DNA of 64,000 nt from Intestinicryptomonas porci (GCF_033971905.1 NZ_JALBUT010000001.1:124001-188000), one strand, 5' to 3'; shown: positions 1-8,767, counted from the first letter of the stretch. Translations and numbers: made by a program. The notes: generated by a model not told the origin, from the sequence alone.

Positions 1-763
1 ATACTCTGTAAGAATGCACATTGGCGTTTTCGCCCATTATGACCATTTTATTTGTTGCGCCTTCTTTGTAAGATACATTCAAGGTGTCAATGCCGTTTAG
101 CGTGGAGCTGTTTATATTGACAAGGGCTTGGCTGCCCGAGCCGCTTGCATTTAATGTCAAACTGCCTTTTTTGCCTGAAGGAGCCATGTTCATCGACGCA
201 TTGTTTTTCAAATCGATAACCATTGAATAGCCGGCAAAGCTGCTTCCGACATTTGTGCCACTTGAGATGTTGAAAGTTGAATTATCAACAGTGAGGGTTG
301 AACCGCCGTTTGCGATTTTGGAGCCGTTGAATTGGCTGAATCTTCCAACGGTGAGGGTTGAGCCGCCCGATACGTTCATGTTTGCATGGGACAAATCACC
401 TGTTCCCCAGCTTACTTCGCTTATGTTTGCATTTGCTCCGTTTTTCACGTTTATCGTTTGGCTTGAATTATACCAAAACTGCAAAGCTCCAGAAAGCGTA
501 AGGCTTGCGTCGGCTCCGTCGATATTCAAAGTGCCTGAGTTTGAAAAGCTTCCACCCAAGCCCGTAATTTTTTGAGTGCCGGTAATATCAATTGTATGAC
601 CTTTCATCATTACGGTGTCGGCTTCGGTGGGGATTGTGCCGCCTTCCCATGTATCGGTTGAGTTCCAATTCCCGTCTGCTTGGGAATAGATGTTTGCCGC
701 GTAAGAAGAAACGCATAAAGAAGCGAGTGCGCAAAAATATATTGAATTTTTTAGGGTTTTCAT
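1..763 (-). CDS. Secreted repeat-rich surface protein, 3' part outside window
   Basis: Reading the minus strand from the ATG at 763 gives an open frame of 254 codons without a stop to the window edge, so the gene is partial. It begins with a basic start (MKTLKN), a hydrophobic stretch and a likely signal-peptidase site near residue 21 (SSYAA). The rest is rich in Gly, Asn, Ser and Thr, with short beta-type repeats such as GGSTLTV seen twice, which suggests a parallel beta-helix or autotransporter-like passenger. The neighbouring gene at 936-1913 has the same style and ends in a PEP-CTERM tail, so this one may too, but its C-terminus is not visible. It is presumably exported to the cell surface; ligand and role are unknown. 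Confidence 0.72.
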   Translation of the reverse strand, partial: MKTLKNSIYFCALASLCVSSYAANIYSQADGNWNSTDTWEGGTIPTEADTVMMKGHTIDITGTQKITGLGGSFSNSGTLNIDGADASLTLSGALQFWYNSSQTINVKNGANANISEVSWGTGDLSHANMNVSGGSTLTVGRFSQFNGSKIANGGSTLTVDNSTFNISSGTNVGSSFAGYSMVIDLKNNASMNMAPSGKKGSLTLNASGSGSQALVNINSSTLNGIDTLNVSYKEGATNKMVIMGENANVHSYRV

Positions 764-880
764 AGGAATAAATAACTTATATAAAATATATTCTTTTTCG
801 GAGATTCAGTATAGTCAAGATTATTTAATCTTTTTTTTACAAATATTTACGTCTTTTTTTTGATGCTGTTTTTTGCGGAT

Positions 881-916
881 TATAAAAAAACTCCGCACAT
901 TACCGCGCGGAGTTTT
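881..916 (-). terminator. Rho-independent terminator of the 936-1913 gene
   Basis: A perfect 10-bp stem (887-896 with 907-916, AAAACTCCGC/GCGGAGTTTT) encloses a 10-nt loop. On the minus strand it is followed by a run of seven U. It lies 20 bases beyond the stop of the PEP-CTERM gene. Confidence 0.8.
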
Positions 917-935
917 CGGGTTTTATGAAAAAATG

Positions 936-1913
936 CTATTTCCTTCTGCGGTATGCCGCAAATGCAAGTGCGATTGCGCCAAAGATTGCCGCGTATGTCG
1001 AAGGTTCGGGAATTGATAACGCATCTTTTGCAACTGTAACATAGAGGTGTTTTGCATCAAAGTTGAATGTTGCATCTGTTGCACCCTTTATGATTTGTAA
1101 GTCGCTATTTAAAATCCAGTTTTCAAAGTCTGACATATTACTTTCAAGGCTGAAAAGTGTGAATGTTTTTTCTTCGCCCCAAGATTCGTCCCACAAAAGA
1201 TTTGTAAAGTCAACCGCAATAGAGCCGGAGAACGACTGGTTGCCACCTATTACGCTAACCGTTGTAAGACCATCTGCATCTGCAACAAATTCAACCAAAC
1301 CACCAGTTACATTTTCAACTGATGTATCTACACCACCAATGAGTTGAAAGTTTCTGAAAGTTACAGTATTGTTAGAGCCTTCAATTGTAATTTTTTGTAG
1401 TGTTGTAGCAGTTGCAGAACCCAGCTTTGTGTTAGCGTTATAGAATGTAGAGCTTTCTTTTACTATGACTGTGCCAGCACTATTTTCATTCATTTTAAGC
1501 TCTCCATTAGCGTTTAAGTTTGCTTCGCCTGATACTGTTAGTGTTGCTCCATTTTTAACGCTAAAGCCCCCTATGTTTGTGCTATTGCCGTTATTTAAGC
1601 GAATATTGAAATTGCTACCAATGAAAGCCGCATTTTCGCACCTACCCAAGGGGTAGCTTTCACCAAAATTTGTAATATCCAAATTTACGGCAAGACTACC
1701 TGCGTTGATGTTGATTGCGTTACAATAAACATTAAATGCATTGTTGCCTGTAAAAGAACCGTATTCGGTTGGATCTTTCTTCAAAGCATCCCAAACATTA
1801 ACGTATTCGTTACCTGTAGAATCGGAGAATGTATATAGTGCGGTTGCTGCGGTTGCAACGCTTGCCGAGGCAAACAGCAAGGCTGTTGAGATTATAGATA
1901 TGTGTTTTTTCAT
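936..1913 (-). CDS. PEP-CTERM sorting-domain surface protein
   Basis: A 325-residue secreted protein. The start is placed at the ATG at 1913 (MKKHISII), because it opens a proper signal peptide ending near ASVATA; the longer frame adds an unlikely basic leader. The middle is Asn/Gly/Thr-rich with short beta-strand repeats. The C-terminus has the tripartite PEP-CTERM layout: a PEPSTYA motif, one hydrophobic helix and a terminal RRRK. In other bacteria such tails are cut by an exosortase and the protein is fixed at the surface or in exopolysaccharide. No exosortase gene lies in this window. The passenger function is unknown. Confidence 0.85.
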   Translation of the reverse strand: MKKHISIISTALLFASASVATAATALYTFSDSTGNEYVNVWDALKKDPTEYGSFTGNNAFNVYCNAININAGSLAVNLDITNFGESYPLGRCENAAFIGSNFNIRLNNGNSTNIGGFSVKNGATLTVSGEANLNANGELKMNENSAGTVIVKESSTFYNANTKLGSATATTLQKITIEGSNNTVTFRNFQLIGGVDTSVENVTGGLVEFVADADGLTTVSVIGGNQSFSGSIAVDFTNLLWDESWGEEKTFTLFSLESNMSDFENWILNSDLQIIKGATDATFNFDAKHLYVTVAKDALSIPEPSTYAAIFGAIALAFAAYRRRK

Positions 1914-2035
1914 AATAATGTTTTTTATATTCCGAGTTTTGCGCAAGTCAATAAATTTTTTAATGTTTTTGTTTCATATACTTGCGGCTTTGAAATTTTG
2001 TTTTATTTTACGGAAAAACAGGGCGAAAAAATGAC

Positions 2036-2063
2036 ACAAAAAAGCTCCGATTTGTTTCGGAGC
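2036..2063 (-). terminator. Terminator of the rpmF-to-rpe operon
   Basis: GCTCCGA (2044-2050) pairs with TCGGAGC (2057-2063) around a 6-nt loop. The minus-strand transcript continues into UUUUUU. It lies 21 bases after the rpe stop. Confidence 0.75.
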
Positions 2064-2084
2064 AGAGAGTTTTAAGCAAAACTT

Positions 2085-2747
2085 TTATTTGTTTTCGGCA
2101 GCTATTGCGGCGAGAAGTTCGTCTGTATGTTTAAAAAATGCCGTTCCCGCAACTATGGTGTCTGCGCCCGCCTTTATGCAGTTTGAAACGTTTTGGGCTG
2201 TAACTCCGCCGTCTATTTCAATGCGGAAATTAAGCTTCATTTCTTCGCGCAATTTTTTTAAAGCCGCAATTCTTTCATGCGCGTTTTCGACAATGGTTTG
2301 CCCGCCAAATCCGGGTTCGACTGTCATAAGCATTGCCAAATCCACAAAGGGCAGATAGGGGGCGAGCTCAAAAACGCTCGTTTTGGGCTTGATTGTGATT
2401 CCCACTTTAAGTCCTTTCAAATGAATTTCGCGCAGTGTTTCTGCAAGCGGAAAATCGGGTTCCAAATGCACGTTTATGAGGCTTGCCCCCGCAGAGGCAA
2501 ATGCGTCTATATAAAGATGCGGATTATCCATCATCAGGTGGACGTCGAAAAACATGTCGGGGTAAAGCTCACGCAGTCTCTTTAAAAATTGGGGACCGAA
2601 AGACAAGTTTGGCACGAAATGAGCGTCCATTACATCGAAATGAACCCATTTCAGCCCTGCGTTTTTGATTTTGCCCACGGCGTCTCCGAGGGCGGCGCAG
2701 TCTGCCGCAAGTATTGACGGAGCAAGAACTAATGAATTTTTTACCAT
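2085..2747 (-). CDS. rpe: Ribulose-phosphate 3-epimerase
   Basis: A 220-residue TIM-barrel enzyme of normal family length that interconverts ribulose 5-phosphate and xylulose 5-phosphate in the pentose phosphate pathway. Family signatures are visible: the N-terminal APSILAAD strand, HFDVMDAHFVPN with the metal-binding His and Asp, HLMM, the MTVEPGFGGQ phosphate-loop region, and EIDGGV with the catalytic Asp near the C-terminus. It is the last gene of the envelope operon and overlaps the lptE-like gene by 7 bases, suggesting translational coupling. Confidence 0.95.
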   Translation of the reverse strand: MVKNSLVLAPSILAADCAALGDAVGKIKNAGLKWVHFDVMDAHFVPNLSFGPQFLKRLRELYPDMFFDVHLMMDNPHLYIDAFASAGASLINVHLEPDFPLAETLREIHLKGLKVGITIKPKTSVFELAPYLPFVDLAMLMTVEPGFGGQTIVENAHERIAALKKLREEMKLNFRIEIDGGVTAQNVSNCIKAGADTIVAGTAFFKHTDELLAAIAAENK

Positions 2748-3250
2748 ATTCCCAAAACGGAATCGACTATTTTGCGGGCAAGCATTCCCGTGAGAGTGGT
2801 CATATTTTGGTACTCTCCGTCAAGGAAGCTTTCGTCGTTAAATATGTGGTTTTTTACGCTGAAAGGTCTGTCTTTGAATATTACTTCGCCCGTTTTCAAA
2901 TTGCGCAGAGTGCAGTTTGCGGAAAGCTGTACCGTTATTGCGCGCGCCATGTCGGTATCTTCATATCGGGTAGCATACACGCTTTTCGTGTAGTCGTCCA
3001 AAGTGATTTCAAGGACTGCCTGGGCTTCGTCGAGGCTCGTCAAGGTAAGGGCGGGAGTTTGTGAAAGCATTGTGCAAACCTGCGTCATCAGCGGGTTTGA
3101 GGCTTGCGGCGCATAGGAGTTGTTCACAACCTGTTTTACCGCTATCGTCTTAAACGGCAAAGGCTGCGCCGTGCCTTCGAGGGTGTAATTGCAGGCGCAA
3201 AGCGCGAGGCTTGAAAGCGTTAAAACCAGAAAATTTAAGAATGCGCGCAT
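2741..3250 (-). CDS. lptE: LptE-like LPS-assembly lipoprotein
   Basis: A 169-residue protein with a short basic and hydrophobic leader and a lipobox-like end (LALCAC; Cys18 or Cys20 would be lipidated). The NYTLEG start of the mature part, the FKTIAVKQVVNNSY strand and the alternating beta/alpha layout with a long C-terminal helix resemble the LptE/RlpB family, which plugs the LptD barrel in LPS export. Family assignment rests on this pattern and on neighbours for phospholipid synthesis and BamD-like assembly. The symbol is therefore probable, not certain. Confidence 0.7.
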   Translation of the reverse strand: MRAFLNFLVLTLSSLALCACNYTLEGTAQPLPFKTIAVKQVVNNSYAPQASNPLMTQVCTMLSQTPALTLTSLDEAQAVLEITLDDYTKSVYATRYEDTDMARAITVQLSANCTLRNLKTGEVIFKDRPFSVKNHIFNDESFLDGEYQNMTTLTGMLARKIVDSVLGIW

Positions 3251-3263
3251 AAGCCTGTTCTTT

Positions 3264-4499
3264 CTATTTTACAAAACCTTCGTCTTTCAAAGTCTTTTCA
3301 AAATTTTTGATTGCCGACTTTTGGGCGTCTTTTTCTTCCCTTATTGAAGAGGCTTCGATGTTTTCGTCAACAATTGTGGGAGTTTCAATGAACGCTTCGG
3401 CGGACTTTATTTCAAACGCTTCCGCATTCAGCTTTTCTATTTTTGTTTCGTCTTCGTAGGCATCGTAAGACGGGCGTTTGTATCTGCCGAAGAAGAAATC
3501 GACAATCGTCATCGGGGCGATTTCGCCGTTTGCTATTTTCTTTAATCCCGCCTGCGCTTCTGTTGCCGCAAGGCTCTTTGGCGCGATTGTTATGGTTTCG
3601 TTATAGAAAATGGAGGCGGCTTTGTTGTTGTTTCTGTAATAGTAGTAGAAATCTCCCATGACAAGGCGGCTTCGCGCGTGAATGTCTTGCATCAGCTCAA
3701 ATCCCGCTTCCGCGTTTGCTATTGAGGCGTTTTGCGGGAACAAAATCATGAAGTCCTGGTAAAAATCCATTGCCTTCACCACTGTTGACTGGTCATAGTC
3801 CGCGCCTTGAACCATCTCGCGGTAGGTGTTTGCCATTTGCAAGTAGGCGTCGGGGGTGAGGGAGCTTTGGGGGTAGGTGTTTATGATTCTGTCGAGTGCG
3901 TCGATTGCAAGCTCCTGCTTATCGATATGGTTTGCGATTATGGATATGTTCATCAATGCGAGGGGCGCGTAGTCGCCAAAAGGTGCGTTTGAAACCACGC
4001 TTTCATATATTTTTATCGCAAGATTGAAATCTTTAAACCAAGGTATTACTCCCCACAAATACGGGCGCGCCCCCTTTTGGATTGTGCTTGCAAGGTCGTA
4101 CTCTTCGGAAATCACCGCGTTGTACTTTTCAAACCCAGGATAATTTTTTACGATTAACTCCAAGCATCTGTACGCTTCCGAAAACTGTCCGTCGCGCTTG
4201 TATAAAACGGCAAGCTGCAAATAGGCGTCGGCGGCGAAAATCGAAAGTGGGTATTCTTGAACCACTATTTTATAATAGTCGATGGCGGCGGAAAAATCGC
4301 CTTCTTCCTGCGCTTTGCCCGCCTTGTTCATGGCTTCCAATGCGTTTTTTGCCTCGGCCTTTTCACCTATCACGTTTTCCAAAACTCCGCCTTCGACCTG
4401 CCAGCCCTTGTCTTTTTCCCAAACAAGGGCAGCGTTTGCCGATGCGCAAATTCCTGCAATCAGCAGTATCAAAGAAGTTTTAAAAACGCGTTTTTGCAT
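3264..4499 (-). CDS. BamD-like tetratricopeptide envelope protein
   Basis: A 411-residue exported protein with a signal peptide (cleavage near ASANA, residue 23) and no obvious lipobox. Residues about 50-330 form consecutive TPR-type helical pairs, for example an AMNKAGKAQEEGDFSAAIDYY repeat followed by ADAYLQLAVLYKRDGQFSEAY, in the style of YbgF/BamD (outer-membrane assembly factor) proteins. The last 80 residues are charged and probably disordered. It starts 6 bases after the fabH stop and lies in the operon with lptE. Known BamD proteins are shorter (about 240 residues) lipoproteins, so this may be a divergent paralogue. Confidence 0.72.
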   Translation of the reverse strand: MQKRVFKTSLILLIAGICASANAALVWEKDKGWQVEGGVLENVIGEKAEAKNALEAMNKAGKAQEEGDFSAAIDYYKIVVQEYPLSIFAADAYLQLAVLYKRDGQFSEAYRCLELIVKNYPGFEKYNAVISEEYDLASTIQKGARPYLWGVIPWFKDFNLAIKIYESVVSNAPFGDYAPLALMNISIIANHIDKQELAIDALDRIINTYPQSSLTPDAYLQMANTYREMVQGADYDQSTVVKAMDFYQDFMILFPQNASIANAEAGFELMQDIHARSRLVMGDFYYYYRNNNKAASIFYNETITIAPKSLAATEAQAGLKKIANGEIAPMTIVDFFFGRYKRPSYDAYEDETKIEKLNAEAFEIKSAEAFIETPTIVDENIEASSIREEKDAQKSAIKNFEKTLKDEGFVK

Positions 4500-4505
4500 A
4501 TTGAA

Positions 4506-5498
4506 TTAGTGCCACTTTACCAAAGTTGCGCCCCACGTCAAGCCTGCACCGAATGCCACGAACAAAATATAGTCTCCTTTTTTGATTTTTCCCGCTTTAA
4601 GGGCTTCGTCAAGGGCTATGGGAATTGATGCCGACGAGGTGTTGCCGTACTTTTCGATGTTTACGAACACTTTTTCCATCGGCAATTTCAAGCGTTTTGC
4701 AACACTTTCTATAATTCTTGTGTTTGCCTGGTGTGGAATTAAAAGGCTTATTTCATTGGGAGTGATGCCGTATCTTTCAATGACTTCAAAAGATTTTTCC
4801 CCCATTATTTTGACGGCGTGCTTGAACACTTCGCGCCCGTTCATTTGTATGAAGTGCTGGCGGTTTTCGACAGTTTCTTTGCTTGCTGGCATTAGAGAGC
4901 CGCCTGCGGGAAGCTTCAAAGTTGCGGTGTCGGAGCCGTCCGCGCCCAAAACCGTGTCTAAAATGCCTACGTCTTTTTCTTCCGAAGTGGAAAGGACAAC
5001 CGCGCCCGAGCCATCGCCGAAGAGTACGCATGTGTTGCGGTCTTGCCAGTCGAGTATGCCGCTTAGTTTTTCCGATGAAACCACAAGGGCGTTTTTGTAA
5101 TAGCCTGATTTCATCATTTTTGAGGCTACTTCAACCCCGTAAACAAACCCCGAGCAAGCCGCTTCAATGTCAAAGCACGGTATGTTGTTGCGTATGCCGA
5201 GCTTTGCCTGCAAGATGCAGGCGGTTGACGGGAACATCATGTCGGGCGTCACCGTCGTAACGATTACCAAATCTATGTCTTCGGGCTTTAACTTTGCGTT
5301 TTCAATCGCTCTTTTCGCAGAAATCAAAGCCATGTCGCTTGCGGCTTCTTCGCTTTTAGCAATCCTGCGCTCTTTTATCCCCGAGCGGGTGTAAACCCAT
5401 TCGTCGGAGGTATCTACTGTTTTTGCGATGTCGTGGTTTGTGATGATTTTTTCGGGAAGATACGAGCCTGTGCCGGCTATTATTATTGATTTATTCAT
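4506..5498 (-). CDS. fabH: 3-oxoacyl-ACP synthase III (FabH)
   Basis: A 330-residue initiating condensing enzyme of type II fatty-acid synthesis, joining acetyl-CoA to malonyl-ACP. The catalytic triad can be placed: Cys115 in EAACSGF, His256 in IPHQANTR and Asn286 in YGNTSSAS. Length is normal and the N-terminus (GTGSYLPE) is canonical. It overlaps plsX by 8 bases, the usual plsX-fabH pairing. Confidence 0.97.
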   Translation of the reverse strand: MNKSIIIAGTGSYLPEKIITNHDIAKTVDTSDEWVYTRSGIKERRIAKSEEAASDMALISAKRAIENAKLKPEDIDLVIVTTVTPDMMFPSTACILQAKLGIRNNIPCFDIEAACSGFVYGVEVASKMMKSGYYKNALVVSSEKLSGILDWQDRNTCVLFGDGSGAVVLSTSEEKDVGILDTVLGADGSDTATLKLPAGGSLMPASKETVENRQHFIQMNGREVFKHAVKIMGEKSFEVIERYGITPNEISLLIPHQANTRIIESVAKRLKLPMEKVFVNIEKYGNTSSASIPIALDEALKAGKIKKGDYILFVAFGAGLTWGATLVKWH

Positions 5499-6582
5499 TC
5501 TCGTTTCGGGTTTCGGATTCTACGGCTTTTTTCTTTTCCGCCTCCAGTTGTATTTTCGCAAGATCTTTTTCGATGCTTTCGTTGAGCCGGCGGCGCACGC
5601 ATTTTATCGCAATACCCAAAGCTCCCGCAACCTGCGCCTTGTCGCTTGAGCCATGCCCTTTTACTATGAGTTTATTAAGCCCGAGCAATGGCGCGCCCGA
5701 AAACTTTTCAACAGGAAGCCTGTTTTTGACCCCCTGAAATGCACCCATTGACAAAAGAGCCCCGAATTTGCGGAGGATATTGCTCGTCAACTCCTCTTTT
5801 AGCATTCCCTTCAACATCTTCATTATGCCTTCGAGCGTTTTTAATAGAACGTTGCCCGTAAATCCGTCGCAGATAATTACGTCGCAGTCGCCTTGAAAGA
5901 CTTGGAAACCTTCTATTAACCCCGCGTAGTTGACCACGTTTTTGGAGTTGTTCAAAAGAATGTGCGCGTTTTGAGTCAACATATTGCCTTTGCCGTCTTC
6001 TGTGCCGTTTGAAAGAAGGCCGACTTTCGGCATTTTTCCCTCTTCGACTATGCCCGCAACTCTCGCGTAATTTGCGCCCAAAATCGCGTTGTCGAGCATA
6101 TTAGTCGGGCGCGGGTCGGGATTTGCCCCCACGTCCACCAAAATAAAATTTTTCCCGTCTCTTGGGATTACCGCGCCGAGCGCGGGGCGTTCAATGCCCG
6201 CCATCGTGCGCAATTTGATTGTTCCCGCCGCCATCAGCGCGCCCGTGTTTCCGCAGCTTAAAATTGCGTCCGCCGCGCCGATTTTCGCCAAGTCTATCGC
6301 CCTCATCATGGACGAATCTTTTTTTGAGCGCATTGCCTGGATTGGCTTTTCGCTCATTTCTATGACTTGGCTTGCGTGGTGAATTTCTATGCGCGAATCT
6401 TTATAAAAACCATGGAGACGCAGGTTTTCCTTTATTTCCCCTTCGTCTCCAACGGCGATGATTTTTATGTCGCCTTTGTTTTCTTTCAAAGCTTGGCATA
6501 CGCCTGCAATTATTGCGCCCGCGCCCCTGTCGGAGCCCATTACGTCAACCGCGATGCATGCCTTGCTCGAAATTTCGCCCAT
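5491..6582 (-). CDS. plsX: Phosphate acyltransferase PlsX
   Basis: Makes acyl-phosphate from acyl-ACP for phospholipid synthesis; a peripheral membrane enzyme. The ATG at 6582 (MGEISSKACIAVDVMGSD) is chosen over a longer frame because it places the conserved AVDVMGSDRG motif about ten residues from the N-terminus, giving 363 residues. Other family blocks are present: SCGNTGALMAAGT, VDVGANPDPRP and CDGFTGNV. The last ~40 residues are a charged helical extension that reaches into fabH. It lies 106 bases downstream of rpmF. Confidence 0.95.
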   Translation of the reverse strand: MGEISSKACIAVDVMGSDRGAGAIIAGVCQALKENKGDIKIIAVGDEGEIKENLRLHGFYKDSRIEIHHASQVIEMSEKPIQAMRSKKDSSMMRAIDLAKIGAADAILSCGNTGALMAAGTIKLRTMAGIERPALGAVIPRDGKNFILVDVGANPDPRPTNMLDNAILGANYARVAGIVEEGKMPKVGLLSNGTEDGKGNMLTQNAHILLNNSKNVVNYAGLIEGFQVFQGDCDVIICDGFTGNVLLKTLEGIMKMLKGMLKEELTSNILRKFGALLSMGAFQGVKNRLPVEKFSGAPLLGLNKLIVKGHGSSDKAQVAGALGIAIKCVRRRLNESIEKDLAKIQLEAEKKKAVESETRNENE

Positions 6583-6688
6583 ATTGTTCTTTTTTGTTTT
6601 TAAGATGAATATATACGAAAAACGGGGGCAAGTTCCATAAAAAAACGTCGCACCCGTATGTTTTGGCAAAGTCTAAGCTTTTTTAAGC

Positions 6689-6868
6689 TTAAACCTTCAC
6701 GCTAATGACTTGCCTGCCTCTGTATGTGCCGTTGGAGGGATTTACTCTGTGGGGCATATAGAGAGTGCCGTCAGTCGAATCTTTCATCAACTGGGGAAGT
6801 TCAAATTGATTTGCGCCGCGACGCTTGCGTGAACGCTGCTTGGACTGTTTGCGTTTTGGTTGTCCCAT
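6689..6868 (-). CDS. rpmF: 50S ribosomal protein L32
   Basis: A 59-residue basic protein that I read directly from the ATG at 6868. It begins MGQPKRKQSKQRSRKRRG and ends in a GTYRGRQVISVKV strand, both typical of L32. It contains no cysteine, so it is the form without the CxxC zinc ribbon found in some L32 proteins. It leads the rpmF-plsX-fabH operon, an arrangement known from many bacteria that ties ribosome and lipid synthesis together. Confidence 0.95.
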   Translation of the reverse strand: MGQPKRKQSKQRSRKRRGANQFELPQLMKDSTDGTLYMPHRVNPSNGTYRGRQVISVKV

Positions 6869-6912
6869 ATATTACCTGTCTATTTCTGAAATATTGAAAT
6901 TGAAAACAAGCA

Positions 6913-6940
6913 AAAGTAGGTATTCTTGCCTGTCTGTCAA
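6913..6940 (-). promoter_or_regulatory. Candidate promoter of the rpmF operon
   Basis: On the minus strand a perfect TTGACA (6935-6940) is followed after 16 bases by TACTTT (6913-6918), about 45 bases before the rpmF ATG. The -35 is strong and the -10 weak. Confidence 0.4.
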
Positions 6941-7019
6941 CTATTTTTACCGATTTTTTTAAAAAATAAGCTTTTTTGTTCAAATAAAGGCTTTGACTTC
7001 TTTAAAAGCTTAATTTTTT

Positions 7020-7937
7020 ATGATTTTGGTAATGATGAATGTTTTTAAGTCGTTTGCAACGTTTTTTTTGTGCTTCGCGTTTTCGGGCTTTTTGCGCGCA
7101 TATGAAGTTTTTGACTGCAAGGGCAGGAAATTTGAATTCTCGGAGCCTCCGAAGGCGGTTTCGATTTCCCCTGCGGTGAGCGAGACCATTTGCGCTGTCG
7201 GGGCGGGCGGCAGCCTCTTGGGCGTTTCAAAATTCTGTAAATATCCGAAATCTCTTTCAAGCACTGAATCTGGAAAAACCATTCGCGAAGAGCTTTCAAA
7301 GAAGGAAGTGGTCGGCGGCTTTGTGGACGCTGATTTTGAAAAGATTTTGGACTTGAAGCCCGACATTGTTGTTTTGCACGATGTCTCCGCCGATTTTTTG
7401 ATGAAAAAATTTGAAAGCCTTGGCATCAGGGTATTTTTGGTTTATGCCGACGGGCTTGAAAATATCGCAAGAAACGCCGAAATAATAGGCTCTCTGTTTG
7501 GAAAGCGGAAAGAGGGATTTGCCTTGGCTGAAAAAATAAGGCTCGAAACCGCCGATAAATCTTTTTTTAAAAATCGCCCGCGCGCGATTTTCCTTTTCGG
7601 GAACATGTCGGCGGGCGTTGATACATACGCAGGCAGGCTTTTGCAAAATTGCGGCTTTGAAAATGTCGTAAAAAACACGAAAGCGGCATGGGCGGTCTTG
7701 CCGAAGGAGTACATTTTGGTTTCGTCTCCGCAGGTGGTCGTGGTGCAGTCCGACGATGAAAGCGATTTTGAAAGAAAGAAGACCGAACTCAAAAAATCCG
7801 CGGTTTGGTCAAAGACCGAAGCGGTAAAGAAGGGCAATATTTTCATGATGCCCACCGATTTAATCATAACCCCGTCTCCGCGTATCGTTTATGCGGCGGA
7901 AAAGCTGCGCAAGATTAGAGCCGAAATGGGCGATTAG
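7020..7937 (+). CDS. BtuF-like periplasmic substrate-binding protein
   Basis: A 305-residue exported protein of the class III periplasmic-binding family (BtuF/FhuD/HemT group). It has a signal peptide (cleavage near FLRA) and the family blocks PKAVSISPAVSETICAVGAG, LDLKPDIVVLHD, a long inter-lobe helix and a C-terminal IITPSPRIVYAAEKL segment. Likely ligands are a corrinoid, heme or an iron chelate; the sequence does not decide. No permease or ATPase gene is adjacent, so it must work with a transporter encoded elsewhere. In-frame ATGs at 7032 and 7035 are alternative starts. Its end overlaps the convergent mnmM gene by 4 bases. Confidence 0.8.
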   Translation: MILVMMNVFKSFATFFLCFAFSGFLRAYEVFDCKGRKFEFSEPPKAVSISPAVSETICAVGAGGSLLGVSKFCKYPKSLSSTESGKTIREELSKKEVVGGFVDADFEKILDLKPDIVVLHDVSADFLMKKFESLGIRVFLVYADGLENIARNAEIIGSLFGKRKEGFALAEKIRLETADKSFFKNRPRAIFLFGNMSAGVDTYAGRLLQNCGFENVVKNTKAAWAVLPKEYILVSSPQVVVVQSDDESDFERKKTELKKSAVWSKTEAVKKGNIFMMPTDLIITPSPRIVYAAEKLRKIRAEMGD

Positions 7938-8485
7938 CGCATGGTAAAAATAAACAGCACGGGGGAATTAGGGTTTTTCTCGTCCCTGAAAATCCGGGGG
8001 GAATACTTTTTTAGATATTCTTCCACGCATTCGAGTTCGCTTCTTCCGCCCTCATGAGCGGGATAGGCAAGGACGCTTATAAGATTTGTTTCATCGGCGA
8101 TTTCTGCGAGCGATTCAAGGGCTTTTATGGTGCTTTCGGGTTTTGTGATTACTGTTTTGTCGGATTTTGGAAGCCAGCCGAGATTAAACATTGCGGCGTT
8201 GATTTTCCCGAAGTATCTGCTTGGTATTTTCTCTTTCAAGAGAGCGTGCGACGCTTCAAAAATTTCCGCTTTTTCGGAAAGTCCGTTTTCTTTTAAGATT
8301 TTTTTTGTCTGCAAAACCGCGTTTTTTTGTATGTCGAAAGCAAATACTTTGCCGTTTTGCTTGGAGTTTTGCGCAAGAAACAAAGTATCGAAGCCGTTTC
8401 CACAAGTGGCGTCGATTGAAACGGGGGCTTCTATCGGAGCCAAAAAATCCGCAAGAATTTCTTTCGCTTTTTGTGTCAAATTCAT
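7934..8485 (-). CDS. mnmM: tRNA (mnm5s2U34) methyltransferase MnmM-like
   Basis: A 183-residue class I SAM-dependent methyltransferase. Motif I is DATCGNGFDTLFLA (residues ~24-37), followed by FAFDIQ for the acidic SAM contact. The catalytic-region block FNLGWLPKSDK with downstream TKPESTIKAL matches the YtqB family, shown in Bacillus to methylate the wobble uridine of certain tRNAs. Length agrees with the family. It lies 57 bases downstream of the zinc-ribbon gene, possibly in one transcript. Confidence 0.82.
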   Translation of the reverse strand: MNLTQKAKEILADFLAPIEAPVSIDATCGNGFDTLFLAQNSKQNGKVFAFDIQKNAVLQTKKILKENGLSEKAEIFEASHALLKEKIPSRYFGKINAAMFNLGWLPKSDKTVITKPESTIKALESLAEIADETNLISVLAYPAHEGGRSELECVEEYLKKYSPRIFRDEKNPNSPVLFIFTMR

Positions 8486-8542
8486 TGCGTCAAATGAATC
8501 TGCCGCGAATGCAAAAGCAAGCCTTTTTGGAGGATATTCAAG

Positions 8543-8767
8543 TTATTTCAACTTTTTCGAGCCGTCCAGCGCACCCTGCACCAAAAGCGCGACATCGTGC
8601 TTTAAAACTTCGGGATTTACGTTTACGGAGAGAATTTTTCGGCACACGGGGCAAGCGTATGAAACTCCTTTCCAGGGGCCTCCCGCGTCTCTTTCAAGCT
8701 CTATTTCCTCTACGTTCAAACGAGTTATTGTTGCGTTGCAATAAGGACACTTTGATTTGTTTGCCAT
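8543..8767 (-). CDS. Small zinc-ribbon protein
   Basis: A 74-residue protein with two CxxC knuckles, CPYC near the start and CPVC near residue 40, which should bind one zinc. The rest is a short acidic linker and a C-terminal helix ending in lysines. A strong Shine-Dalgarno (AAGGAG, about 10 bases before the ATG at 8767) supports expression. Function unknown. Confidence 0.8.
   Translation of the reverse strand: MANKSKCPYCNATITRLNVEEIELERDAGGPWKGVSYACPVCRKILSVNVNPEVLKHDVALLVQGALDGSKKLK

Noticed and set aside
255..575. Plus-strand frame of 106 codons inside the first gene
   Set aside because: It lies antisense to an open minus-strand frame with signal peptide and repeats. Repeated Pro/Leu/Val triplets are just the reverse of Gly/Asn/Ser repeats.
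6674..6691. TAAGCTT/AAGCTTA hairpin at the rpmF stop as a terminator
   Set aside because: Short AT-rich stem with no U run on the minus strand, and plsX is expected to be in the same operon.
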